Shown: one piece after another, positions 57,901 to 64,000 of the stretch | Layout: every line of letters starts with the position of its first letter | Numbering within the stretch: the stretch's first letter is position 1 | Source of the DNA: Oceanitalea sp047302425 | Lineage (GTDB): Bacteria; Actinomycetota; Actinomycetes; Actinomycetales; Actinomycetaceae | Length of the DNA stretch: 64,000 nucleotides | Assembly: GCF_047302425.1 (NCBI RefSeq) | Contig: NZ_CP154855.1 | Location: 3,596,001-3,660,000 of the forward strand | Direction of reading: 5' to 3' | The notes under the pieces: model-generated | Told to the model about the DNA's origin: nothing | The model's database searches: none | Seen by the model: the letters and a program-made list of their open reading frames with translations, nothing else | Translations under genes and position numbers: made by a program

Positions 57901-59204
57901 CGGACGGTGTCGACCTCGCTCGGCGGCTCGGGCGCCGCGAGCCCGGCGCGCAGCTCGGCCGGGGCGGCGGCCCGCCAGCCGGTGTCGGTGGACAGGTCGA
58001 GAACGAGCTCGCTCAGCCCGAGCCCCGCGAGCTCCTCGACGAGCGCGTGCGCCACGCGCCGGGTGCCGGGGACGTAGAGCACCCGGCGGCCGGAGGCGAC
58101 GGCGTCGGCGACGACGGCGGCGAGCGTGGCCGGGACGTCGGCCCCGGGGGGCGCGTCGATGAAGAGGTCCGTGCCGGCGGCGACGGCGTCGATGACGCGC
58201 TGCTGGTCGGGGTCGAGGTCCCCCACCCCGCGCTCGGCCTGCGGCTGGCGGTCGGCGCCGGAGCGCTCGGGCAGCGGGCGGTCGAGGGCGGCGCGGGCGT
58301 CCTCGTCGCCGGCGAGGGCGGCGACGACGTCGTGGCCGACGAGGTCGTCGTGCATGGCCTCGAGGTCCTCGACGAGCACCTGGCCGGGGTGGACGAAGGG
58401 GCCGATGAGGACGCGCTCCTCGAGCGTGAAGTCGGGCAGGTGCTCCTCGCCGAGCAGGGCGAGCCGGCCCAGCGCCACGCGCGGGGAGAAGCCGTCGGAG
58501 GTGAGGGCCGCGGCCGCGATGGCGTGGATGTCGGCGCTGACCCCGCGGGAGCGCAGGGCCCGCACGAGCACGGCGTTGACGTCGACCACCGGCTCGAGCG
58601 CGAGCTCGGGGTCGGTGACCTGCCCGCCGCGGCTCGTGAGCCGCACCGGGCGCAGCAGCACGGGTGCGCGCACGGTGCGCGGCTCGGGCGCCGCACTCTC
58701 GGACGTCGCGCTCTCGGCGGCCTCGTCCTCGGCGTCGTCCGCCTCGACGGCGTCGTCGCTCACGGGTGCGGGCCGCGGGAACTCCGTCCACGTCGCGATG
58801 CCGGCCGCGAGGTAGGTGGGGGCGACCCCGTAGCGCTGGGCGAGCTCGTCGGTGCGGGCCACGACGGTGCGGGCCGAGCGGCGGGCCGCGACGAGCGCAC
58901 CGCCCTCGCGGACGAGGTTGGACAGCCGGGTGGCGCGGCCGGAGTACAGCTGGGCGATCCCGGAGGGGTGGGCGGCGGTGAGGTCGATGACCGCCTCGCC
59001 GAGCATGGTGACGTCCGACAGGGCGCTCACGCCGCTGAGGGCGACGAGGCGCTCGCGCCACTGCTGGGCGGCGTCCTCGACGGTGCGCGCGCGGGTTCCG
59101 GTGTCCGGCTCGGCGGGCTGACCACCGACGACGCCGACGGGACCCTGTCCTCCGCCGCGGCGGTGTCCGCCGGGCGGGCGGGCGAAGAGCGGTGAAGGGG
59201 TCAT
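54924..59204 (-). CDS. Giant helicase-nuclease-like protein with degenerate active sites
   Basis: 1426 residues. Architecture of actinobacterial SF1/UPF1-type helicases fused to a Vsr-like nuclease fold. The expected Walker A is LFIDAPPGADVPATLA, lacking the GKT/S lysine; Walker B is VDLVVLDGVHHL instead of DEAS; the motif V/VI region (DADGAGGLRRDTVLLTLGYA ... LIDALDAVRERLVVVS) lacks the usual QG-ERD and TRAR residues. The C-terminal nuclease-like part (LTVVPQYGVEGGVRIPLAIG; ELLVAVLTDDAAYVAE) lacks the usual acidic D...E-x-D/K set. An acidic Ala/Glu/Pro linker (about 1270-1370) precedes the tail. The frame is fully open, so it is retained, perhaps as a scaffold. ATG 59204. Confidence 0.7.
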   Translation of the reverse strand: MTPSPLFARPPGGHRRGGGQGPVGVVGGQPAEPDTGTRARTVEDAAQQWRERLVALSGVSALSDVTMLGEAVIDLTAAHPSGIAQLYSGRATRLSNLVREGGALVAARRSARTVVARTDELAQRYGVAPTYLAAGIATWTEFPRPAPVSDDAVEADDAEDEAAESATSESAAPEPRTVRAPVLLRPVRLTSRGGQVTDPELALEPVVDVNAVLVRALRSRGVSADIHAIAAAALTSDGFSPRVALGRLALLGEEHLPDFTLEERVLIGPFVHPGQVLVEDLEAMHDDLVGHDVVAALAGDEDARAALDRPLPERSGADRQPQAERGVGDLDPDQQRVIDAVAAGTDLFIDAPPGADVPATLAAVVADAVASGRRVLYVPGTRRVAHALVEELAGLGLSELVLDLSTDTGWRAAAPAELRAGLAAPEPPSEVDTVRAVRAELVSVRERLAAYVTALHTARQPWGCSAHAALLALAELTAARPGPRTEVRLSSATVRELTGEQREHARERLVRAASLGAFDLRPHDTPWYGARLDSADAARQALERTQRLGALELPRVLEDVERTTRETGLTEAGTLRGWLEQLEMLDGVRSALDVFVPQVFERSAADMVIATSTRAWRKEHGVTMPMGTRRRLRKQAKDLLRPGRPVADLHAELVHVQEQREVWRRHCPGGGWPRLPEGLSEMTRHARSVEKDVLALQDVVGAGAGKPDLLDLPLAELASFMADLGGDGEAVRLMPERTAVLAELESLGLGELVADLTGRRVVAAVAGAELDLAWWTSVLEEILRTDPDLAGYDGPGLVALAERFRELDAAHVATLPGPVRRAVVRRMQALVRDRRDEAAQLEEELAAGRGADLRRIHARHPELVGAIRPGWVVPPVLVPQLLPPTRCVDLVVLDGVHHLPTEQAVGAITRGRQVVLVGDSRRGGDGLVAELAPLLPALTLPTDRAEREESIAAFLAAHGYGDVIQPVPDPPAPGRVTLELVEGFGMPAPGADAVESVQAEVDRVVDLVIEHALTAPDQSLAVVALNARHADRVREAVISAVSGSSAVAAFFAADREEPFVVVDADGAGGLRRDTVLLTLGYAKTPHGRVLHSFGAVSGPDGKACLIDALDAVRERLVVVSCIGPGEIDRERLHTPGPLLLADLIDWAADPQPVEDNGAAVAAPDPLLVDLAERLWRLGLTVVPQYGVEGGVRIPLAIGHPDLPGELLVAVLTDDAAYVAEPNLRRRERHWVQRLASRGWRVHMAFSTAVFTDPQREAETIVALVLDVVDARRRATDPVRPPAAALPVELADDDAAVPAPTQDDAAAEPEQGDVTAAPADAADAQDAAATGPADAPVAESESGPAEEPAAEPEPTVLERGPRPPVTPGLPVGAYSDDELDDLAAWICSDGGERDEAALVEALREELALTRRGLEVDSVLRAVASRHR

Positions 59205-59279
59205 CCGTCCACGCTAACGAGCCGGGCGCCGATGGCCCGTGCGACCCGCCGGGGCGCGGAAAAGTGCCCAGGCATGAAG

Positions 59280-59320
59280 ATAGGGCGTGACGCACACGGG
59301 GGGCAGGCGTCACGCCCTAT
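59280..59320. terminator. Perfect inverted repeat upstream of the helicase-like gene
   Basis: ATAGGGCGTGACGC (59280-59293) and its exact complement (59307-59320), 13-base loop, in the 225-base gap between the helicase-like gene and tRNA-Arg. It could terminate the tRNA transcript or act as an operator for the helicase-like gene. Confidence 0.5.
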
Positions 59321-59429
59321 GAGCAGTATCATGCTCCACCTTTCGTCGGAGCGCAAGACCCAACCTCCGTACAAGTGGTTGTGATCCCTGTCACAACCTC
59401 AGAAGGGCCGGACGGGGACCGCACGTCGG

Positions 59430-59502
59430 TGCCTCCGGGCAGATTCGAACTGCCGACACCCGCTTTAGGAGAGCGGTGCTCTATCCCCTGAGCTACGGAG
59501 GC
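59430..59502 (-). tRNA. tRNA-Arg (anticodon CCT), CCA not encoded
   Basis: 73 bases: acceptor GCCTCCG with CGGAGGC, D-arm GCTC/GAGC region, anticodon stem-loop CCGCT-CTCCTAA-AGCGG (anticodon CCT, decodes AGG), T-arm GGCAG-TTCGAAT-CTGCC. The discriminator base is A and the genome continues CCG, so CCA is added after transcription. No integration module is seen next to it. Confidence 0.95.
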
Positions 59503-59557
59503 GGGGCGGGCCCAGCGTACTCGGCGGGCCGGGCCGCACGCACATAGGGTCAGGGCC

Positions 59558-59992
59558 ATGGCCAGCCGCACGCTCGACCTGCCGCCGGAGTGGGCCTACG
59601 CCGTCGTCACCGCCGCGCGGCACCACGGCCGCTGGATCCCCCTCACCCGGGTGAGCGCCCCGGCGCGGGCCCTGCGGGAGGGCGACGAGGTGGTGGGGCG
59701 CTCGGCGCTCGCGCTCGTCGACCGCATGCGCGTCACCCGCGCCGACCCGCCCCACGAGCTGCGGCTGGTCAAGACCGGCCCGGTGCTGCTCGGGGAGGTC
59801 GTCATCACCGTGCGGCCGGCCGGCCCGGGCCGCTCCGTCGTCGACTGGGCCGAGGACGGCGTCCACCTGCGCGGCCCGCTCCCCCGCCGGCTGACCGGGG
59901 CGCTGCTGCGCCCCTCCCTCGAGGCGATGACCGCCCTCGCGCTGTGGCGCATCGACCGCTCGGTCCGCCGCCGCGCGGCCGGCCGCCGCTGA
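59558..59992 (+). CDS. SRPBCC-like (polyketide cyclase/START fold) protein
   Basis: 144 residues. The pattern of a START-type lipid or ligand-binding barrel is visible: LPPEWAYAVVTAARHHGRWI, then a strand-rich middle (HELRLVKTGPVLLGEVVITV; SVVDWAEDGVHLRGP) and a final long basic helix (MTALALWRIDRSVRRRAAG). No catalytic residues are evident. ATG 59558. Stands between the tRNA and metZ; role unknown. Confidence 0.6.
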   Translation: MASRTLDLPPEWAYAVVTAARHHGRWIPLTRVSAPARALREGDEVVGRSALALVDRMRVTRADPPHELRLVKTGPVLLGEVVITVRPAGPGRSVVDWAEDGVHLRGPLPRRLTGALLRPSLEAMTALALWRIDRSVRRRAAGRR

Positions 59993-60094
59993 TCTGCGCA
60001 CAGGTCCGCGACACGCTCGGCGACACGCCGAGCCTCAAGGCTGCGGACTTGATGCAAGCCGGCGCGCTCGGACTTGTGCGCAGGATTACGACAC

Positions 60095-61369
60095 TCAGAC
60101 GCTCGCCACGGTGGCCGGCACCCTCACGGCCGCGAGCGCCTGCGCGATGTCCGCCCGCAGGTCCGCCTGCTCCTCCAGGCCCACGGACAGCCGCACCGTC
60201 GCGTCGCTGATGCCCACGCGCGCCCGGCCCTCGGGACCGAGCCGGCGGTGCGTCGTCGTCGCCGGGTGGGTGACCAGCGACTTCGCGTCGCCGAGGTTGT
60301 TGGAGATGAGGACGAGGCGCAGCGCGTCGAGGAAGGTGAAGGTCTCCTCTCGGGTGGCGGGCCGGCCGTCGACGGCGAGGTCGAAGGTGACGACGCTCCC
60401 CCCGCCGCTCATCTGCGCCCGGGCCAGCGCCACCTGCGGGTGGGAGTCGAGGAAGGGGTGGCGCACCTGGCCCACGCCGGGGAGCGTCTCCAGCCAGCGG
60501 GCCAGCTCGAGGGCGGCGTCGCTCTGCGCGCGCACCCGCAGCGGCAGCGTCTCCAGGCCCTTGAGGAGCACCCAGGCGTTGAAGGGGCTGAGGGAGGGGC
60601 CGGTCGTGCGCAGCACGAGCCGCAGCGGCCCCTCGACGAACTCGCGGCTGCCGAGGACGGCGCCGCCCATCGTCCGCCCCTGCCCGTCGATGTGCTTCGT
60701 GGCCGAGTAGACGACGACGTCGGCCCCCTGGGGCAGCGTGCGCTGCAGCACCGGGGTGGCGAAGACGTTGTCGACGACGACGACGGCGCCCGCGGCGTGG
60801 GCGAGCGCGCTCACCGCGGCGACGTCGACGATGTCCTGCATCGGGTTGGACGGTGTCTCGAAAAGGACGACGTCCGCGGGGGTCGCCAGCGCCCGGCGCC
60901 AGTCCTCCAGGTCGTGCGCGTCGACGTACTCGGTGACCACGCCCCAGCCCCCGAGGACGTCCTCGAGCAGTGTGATCGTCGAGCCGAAGAGGGCGCGTCC
61001 AGCCACCACCCGCGAGCCGCTGCGCACGACCGCGGCGAGGGTGGAGAAGACGGCGGACATGCCGGTGGCCGTCGCCGCGCAGGCCTCGGCGCCCTCGAGC
61101 GCGCGCAGCCGCTCCTCGAAGGTCCGCACCGTGGGGTTCTCGTAGCGGCTGTAGGTGAAGCGGTCCGCCTCCCCCTCGAAGGCCGCCTCGGCGTCGGCGG
61201 CGGCCGCGTAGACGAAGCCCTGGGTGAGGAAGAGGGCCTCGGAGGTCTCGTGGAAGCCGGTCCGCTCGTGGCCTGCGTGGACGGCGCGGGTGGCGCTGCC
61301 CCACGCCGGGTCGGGCTCCGGATAGCCGCCGGGGCCGGGACAGGCGGGGCGGGTGGTCGATGTCGTCAT
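60095..61369 (-). CDS. metZ: O-succinylhomoserine sulfhydrylase (PLP-dependent)
   Basis: 424 residues. Makes homocysteine for methionine from O-succinylhomoserine and sulfide. PLP-binding features: SRYENPTVRTFEERL, LFETPSNPMQDIVDV, VVDNVFATPVLQRTLPQGAD, and Lys in VYSATKHIDGQGRTMGG. Cys/Met-metabolism family; a cystathionine gamma-synthase function is the main alternative, but the MetZ-like ALFLTQGFVYAAA and the preceding SAM riboswitch favour MetZ. ATG 61369 with GGAGG 5 bases upstream. Confidence 0.88.
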   Translation of the reverse strand: MTTSTTRPACPGPGGYPEPDPAWGSATRAVHAGHERTGFHETSEALFLTQGFVYAAAADAEAAFEGEADRFTYSRYENPTVRTFEERLRALEGAEACAATATGMSAVFSTLAAVVRSGSRVVAGRALFGSTITLLEDVLGGWGVVTEYVDAHDLEDWRRALATPADVVLFETPSNPMQDIVDVAAVSALAHAAGAVVVVDNVFATPVLQRTLPQGADVVVYSATKHIDGQGRTMGGAVLGSREFVEGPLRLVLRTTGPSLSPFNAWVLLKGLETLPLRVRAQSDAALELARWLETLPGVGQVRHPFLDSHPQVALARAQMSGGGSVVTFDLAVDGRPATREETFTFLDALRLVLISNNLGDAKSLVTHPATTTHRRLGPEGRARVGISDATVRLSVGLEEQADLRADIAQALAAVRVPATVASV

Positions 61370-61375
61370 GGTTCC

Positions 61376-61458
61376 TCCATCGCGTCCTGGCGGGAGCACC
61401 CGTGGGCCGGGTTGCTGCAGCGTCGACGAGCCAGGTCTCTCGGCTGCTCTGGATGGGT
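61376..61458 (-). promoter_or_regulatory. SAM riboswitch (S-box, SAM-I type) before metZ
   Basis: On the minus strand: CCATCCAGAG, then GAGACCTGGCTCGTCGACGC, GCAGCAACCCGG, GGGTGCTCCCGCCAGGACG and GATGG. ATCCAGAG, GCAACC and GGTGCT are S-box landmarks in the right order, and CCATC pairs with GATGG as P1. The P1 3' strand runs into the GGAGG of metZ, so the switch probably blocks translation when SAM is bound. Confidence 0.75.
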
Positions 61459-61705
61459 CGTCCCGAGGCTAGCCACGCCGGACGCGCCCTGGCTCCCGCC
61501 GCGGGCGCCGGTCCCACCAGTCGGACGGGACGGCACACCGGAGGCGCCGGGGATGAGACCGGCCTCCGCCCTTCGCAGGACGACGGCGCGCGAGGGATCG
61601 TGCCGACGGCCGTTCGGATGGGCACTTCTCCCCATGGTCACGCAGGTCGCGCGCCGTGAGGATGGGCGTCAGGACGCGCGGGGGCGCGTCGGAGAAGGGG
61701 GCACC

Positions 61706-62605
61706 ATGTCCGCGCAGACCGTTCAGCAGGCTCGCCAGGGGCGCAGCCGCGTCGCTCACCTCCGCCTCGACGTCGCCGAGTGGACGGTGCTGCAGCGGGC
61801 CCTCCTCTCCCACGTCCCGGACGCGCAGGCACCCGCCGGCTTCGGTCCCGAGGCCTTCGGGCTCGACCCGGACCAGCCGCTCACCCCCGACGAGCGGGTC
61901 CGTGCCTGGGCGAGCCTGCAGCTGCGGGGGCTGGCCACCCACGTGCCCGACGGGGACGACGTCACCGGGCTCACGCCGCCGTGCGTGCTCGGGATGCTCA
62001 TGCTCCTCGACCCGGACCTCCGCGTGGACGTCTCCTCGTGGTCGGGGGACGTCGTCGTCAACCAGGCCGTCGGGTGGAGCGAGGGACGGACCGCTGCCCT
62101 GGCGCGCCGTCGCCGCCTCACCCGCACCGCCACCGGGGAACCCGCCCTGGAGCAGGAGCCCGTCGTCGAGGTCGCCCTCTCCGCCGCCGGTGGGCTGCTC
62201 GCCGAGGTCATGCGCGCGCTGCCCGCCCACGTGAGCGGCGGCGCGCCCACCGACCGGTCCCCGGTGCGGGTGGGCTGGCCGGAGTCGGCAGCCATCGCGC
62301 AGGCGCTGCGCTCGGGGCGCGCGGACGTCGCCGCCCACCTGTCCGGGCTTCCTGCCTCCGCGCTCGCCGTCCTCGGCGCCATCTCCACCTCGCTCACCGG
62401 TGGGGCGTGCGTGAGCGCGGCGCGGCGGCACGACGACGCGACCCTCGCCTTCCACGGGGTGTGGCTGTGGACCGACGCGGACGTCGTCGAGCTCGTCGAC
62501 GCGAGCGCCCACGGCGTCACGCTGCGCCGCACCGACCTCCTGCGGGTGCGCAACGCGCTGCTCACCGCGCTCACCGGCCTGCTCCACGCCGAGGAGGTGC
62601 TGTGA
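61706..62605 (+). CDS. EspG-like, ESX-associated candidate protein
   Basis: 299 residues, cytosolic, Ala/Leu-rich. Sequence features LDVAEWTVLQRALLSHVPDA, LTPDERVRAWASLQLRGLA and an alpha/beta alternation to the C-terminus recall EspG-type chaperones of type VII secretion, but the match is by eye and weak. ATG 61706 with GAGAAGGGGG upstream. Its end overlaps the next gene by GTGA, so the two proteins probably function together. Confidence 0.4.
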   Translation: MSAQTVQQARQGRSRVAHLRLDVAEWTVLQRALLSHVPDAQAPAGFGPEAFGLDPDQPLTPDERVRAWASLQLRGLATHVPDGDDVTGLTPPCVLGMLMLLDPDLRVDVSSWSGDVVVNQAVGWSEGRTAALARRRRLTRTATGEPALEQEPVVEVALSAAGGLLAEVMRALPAHVSGGAPTDRSPVRVGWPESAAIAQALRSGRADVAAHLSGLPASALAVLGAISTSLTGGACVSAARRHDDATLAFHGVWLWTDADVVELVDASAHGVTLRRTDLLRVRNALLTALTGLLHAEEVL

Positions 62606-64000
62606 CCCTCACCGTCACCGGAGGGGCGGGCGGCATCCTCGCGCGCGTCGAGGACATGCGCGCCACCGCCGACGCCCTCGACGCCGCGGGCGACGTCGCC
62701 AGGGAGCTCGCGGAGCGGGTGGCCGCCGTCGCGGTCCACCACGCCGTCCTGGCCTCTCAGGTGCTCTCCCCGCTGACGGGGGCACGGGTGCTCGGTGAGG
62801 TGGCCGGGGCGCAGCTGCCGCCGGAGGGGCTGGCCTGGCTGGCGCTGGAGTACGAGGCCGCCGCCGCGTTCCTGCGGGGCTCGGCCACCGCCTACGAGGA
62901 GACGGACGCCGCCCTGGCACGGCTCGCCGAGCTCGGGGAGACGGTGACCGGCGTCGTCCTCCTCAACGGGGCCGTCCTCACGGCAGCGGGGCTCGGCGTG
63001 ACGTCCGCCGCCCTGGACGCCCTGCCCGACGACGTCGCCGACGCCCTCACGCCCGACGCCTTCGCCGCCTGGCTCGAGGAGGTCGGGGAGCGGCCGGGCG
63101 ACGCCGTCCTCGGCGAGCTCTACGACCACCCGTGGGTCACCGAGTCGATCGTCTCCGGACTGCCGTGGGTGCTCGGTACCGAGGTGCCGCTCGTCCTCAG
63201 CGCGCTCACCCCGTGGACCTTCCCGCCCGTCCCGCTGACCTACGAGCAGGTCGTCGCCGGCGTCGTCGGCGCCGGCGGGCTGCTCGGGCTCCTCGCCGAC
63301 GGCACGCCCGTCGTCACCCCGGCCCCCTCGGTGACCAGCCCCGCCGCCGACAGCCTGGCGTCGCTGTTCGGGAACATCGCGCAGCTGGGCGGCCCGGGCG
63401 GCTCCCAGGTCCGGGTCACCGCCGTGCCCGACGGCGCGGGCGGGCACAGCTGGATCGTCGAGATCCCCGGGACGCAGGACTGGGCACCGGAGTCGGGCAC
63501 CAACCCCTCGAACCTCGCCACCAACCTCCGCCTCATGGCGGGTTACGACACCGCGATGGAGGCGGCCGTGGTCGAGGCCGTGCACCAGGCGATGAGCGAG
63601 CTCGCGGAGCAGCAGGGGGTGCCGCTCGCCGAGCTGCAGTCCCAGCCGGTCACGCTCGCCGGGCACAGCCAGGGCGGCATCGTCGCGGCCGCGCTGGCCG
63701 CGGACCCGGGCACCGGGCTCAACGTCACGCAGATCGTCACCGCCGGCTCCCCGATCGCCGGCATGGACGTCCCGCCCGACGTCGCCGTCCTCAGCATCGA
63801 GCACACCCAGGACCCCGTGCCCCGCCTCGACGGCAGCCCCAACCCCGCGAGCGCGGGCTGGACGACCGTCGTCCGCGACGCCCACGGCGCCCAGGACGTG
63901 GCCGAGGGCGATCCCATCACCGCGCACATGGGCGCCGTCTACGTCGAGACCGCCGCCCTCCTCACCGAGCAGGCCGCCCACGACCCCGCCCTCGCCCGCG
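62602..64000 (+). CDS. Alpha/beta-hydrolase with ESX-like N-terminus (3' end outside window)
   Basis: 466 codons visible, running off the right edge. GTG 62602 overlaps the previous stop; GAGGAGG precedes it. The N-terminal 100 residues are helical with a WXG100/PPE-like look (ARVEDMRATADALDAAGDVA; VAAVAVHHAVLASQVLSPLT). The C-terminal domain from about 280 has the lipase elbow VTLAGHSQGGIVAAALAAD (nucleophile Ser), VTAGSPIAGMDVPPDVAVLS, and DPVPRLDG with a likely catalytic Asp. This suggests a secreted or surface lipase/cutinase-type hydrolase, possibly exported by an ESX system. No other ESX component is in view. Confidence 0.65.
   Translation, partial: MTLTVTGGAGGILARVEDMRATADALDAAGDVARELAERVAAVAVHHAVLASQVLSPLTGARVLGEVAGAQLPPEGLAWLALEYEAAAAFLRGSATAYEETDAALARLAELGETVTGVVLLNGAVLTAAGLGVTSAALDALPDDVADALTPDAFAAWLEEVGERPGDAVLGELYDHPWVTESIVSGLPWVLGTEVPLVLSALTPWTFPPVPLTYEQVVAGVVGAGGLLGLLADGTPVVTPAPSVTSPAADSLASLFGNIAQLGGPGGSQVRVTAVPDGAGGHSWIVEIPGTQDWAPESGTNPSNLATNLRLMAGYDTAMEAAVVEAVHQAMSELAEQQGVPLAELQSQPVTLAGHSQGGIVAAALAADPGTGLNVTQIVTAGSPIAGMDVPPDVAVLSIEHTQDPVPRLDGSPNPASAGWTTVVRDAHGAQDVAEGDPITAHMGAVYVETAALLTEQAAHDPALAR

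Noticed and set aside
54885..59195. 1436-codon plus-strand open frame
   Set aside because: It mirrors the helicase-like gene on the other strand, with low-complexity composition; the minus-strand frame has fold landmarks and a proper start.
59430..59502. tRNA-Arg as a second island border
   Set aside because: No integrase or repeated 3' end next to it, and flanking genes are core-like and intact.

Overview
The window is very GC-rich, uses many GTG starts and GTGA stop/start overlaps, and carries Actinomycetota hallmarks: class E sortase, the Glp/GlpR pair, a c-di-AMP (ydaO) riboswitch before a LysM-NlpC/P60 gene, a large Micrococcales-type helicase-like protein, and an ESX-like module at the right edge. 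A member of Micrococcales (Cellulomonas/Georgenia-like) is the likeliest host; this is inferred from gene content, not from a search.

Layout. Bases 1-2400: sortase E (cut by the edge), a membrane protein, and a cell-wall hydrolase under a c-di-AMP riboswitch. 2401-6190: a copper-related group (four-helix Cys-rich protein, ResB, CcsB/ResC, CueP). 6225-10800: an IS remnant, then a cadmium/lead/zinc operon read leftward (cmtR, P1B ATPase, cadD, lspA, methyltransferase-like). 10800-13133: mercury pair merA/merR sharing a perfect operator, plus a 46-residue zinc-ribbon protein. 13226-16743: an overlapping three-gene operon of MbcA-type antitoxin, RES toxin (frameshifted) and a PEP-utilising enzyme. 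16824-23841: an arsenic island (arsR, arsO-like, arsB, ArsR-phosphatase fusion, arsC, frameshifted trxB, MFS exporter). 23842-31300: wreckage of mobile DNA (MobF relaxase with two amber codons, an intact IS3-type element, resolvase footprints, a transposon-end relic) mixed with an M23 peptidase, a SRAP protein, and a TetR-controlled membrane pair. 31319-39068: a redox/metal module (quinone oxidoreductase-like, cupin, CPG-type P1B ATPase, DoxX-like, heavy-metal-associated proteins, an FNR-like regulator, a cytochrome b/molybdopterin fusion). 39773-42585: a resolvase/TniA/TniB transposon. 42700-44110: a TIM-barrel-like unknown and decayed int/xis genes abutting tRNA-Ala(CGC).

The tRNA-Ala at 44294-44369 marks the right border of what looks like a long metal-resistance island. 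From there to 64000 the sequence is ordinary, undamaged core: arginine deiminase, glpR-rimJ-glp-galU, 5-FCL, penicillin-acylase-type hydrolase, SAF protein, mscL, a giant helicase-like protein, tRNA-Arg(CCU), a SAM-riboswitch-controlled metZ, and a possible EspG-like/hydrolase pair.

How it works together. The island stacks sensors with their effectors: CmtR with the Cd pump, MerR with MerA, ArsR-type repressors with ArsB/ArsC and the MFS pump. An FNR-like regulator is probably tied to two metal-handling promoters that share an FNR-type box and a -10 element at identical spacing. At least seven frameshifts and two in-frame stops lie left of the tRNA-Ala and none were noticed to its right, so either the island is decaying or its assembly is poorer.
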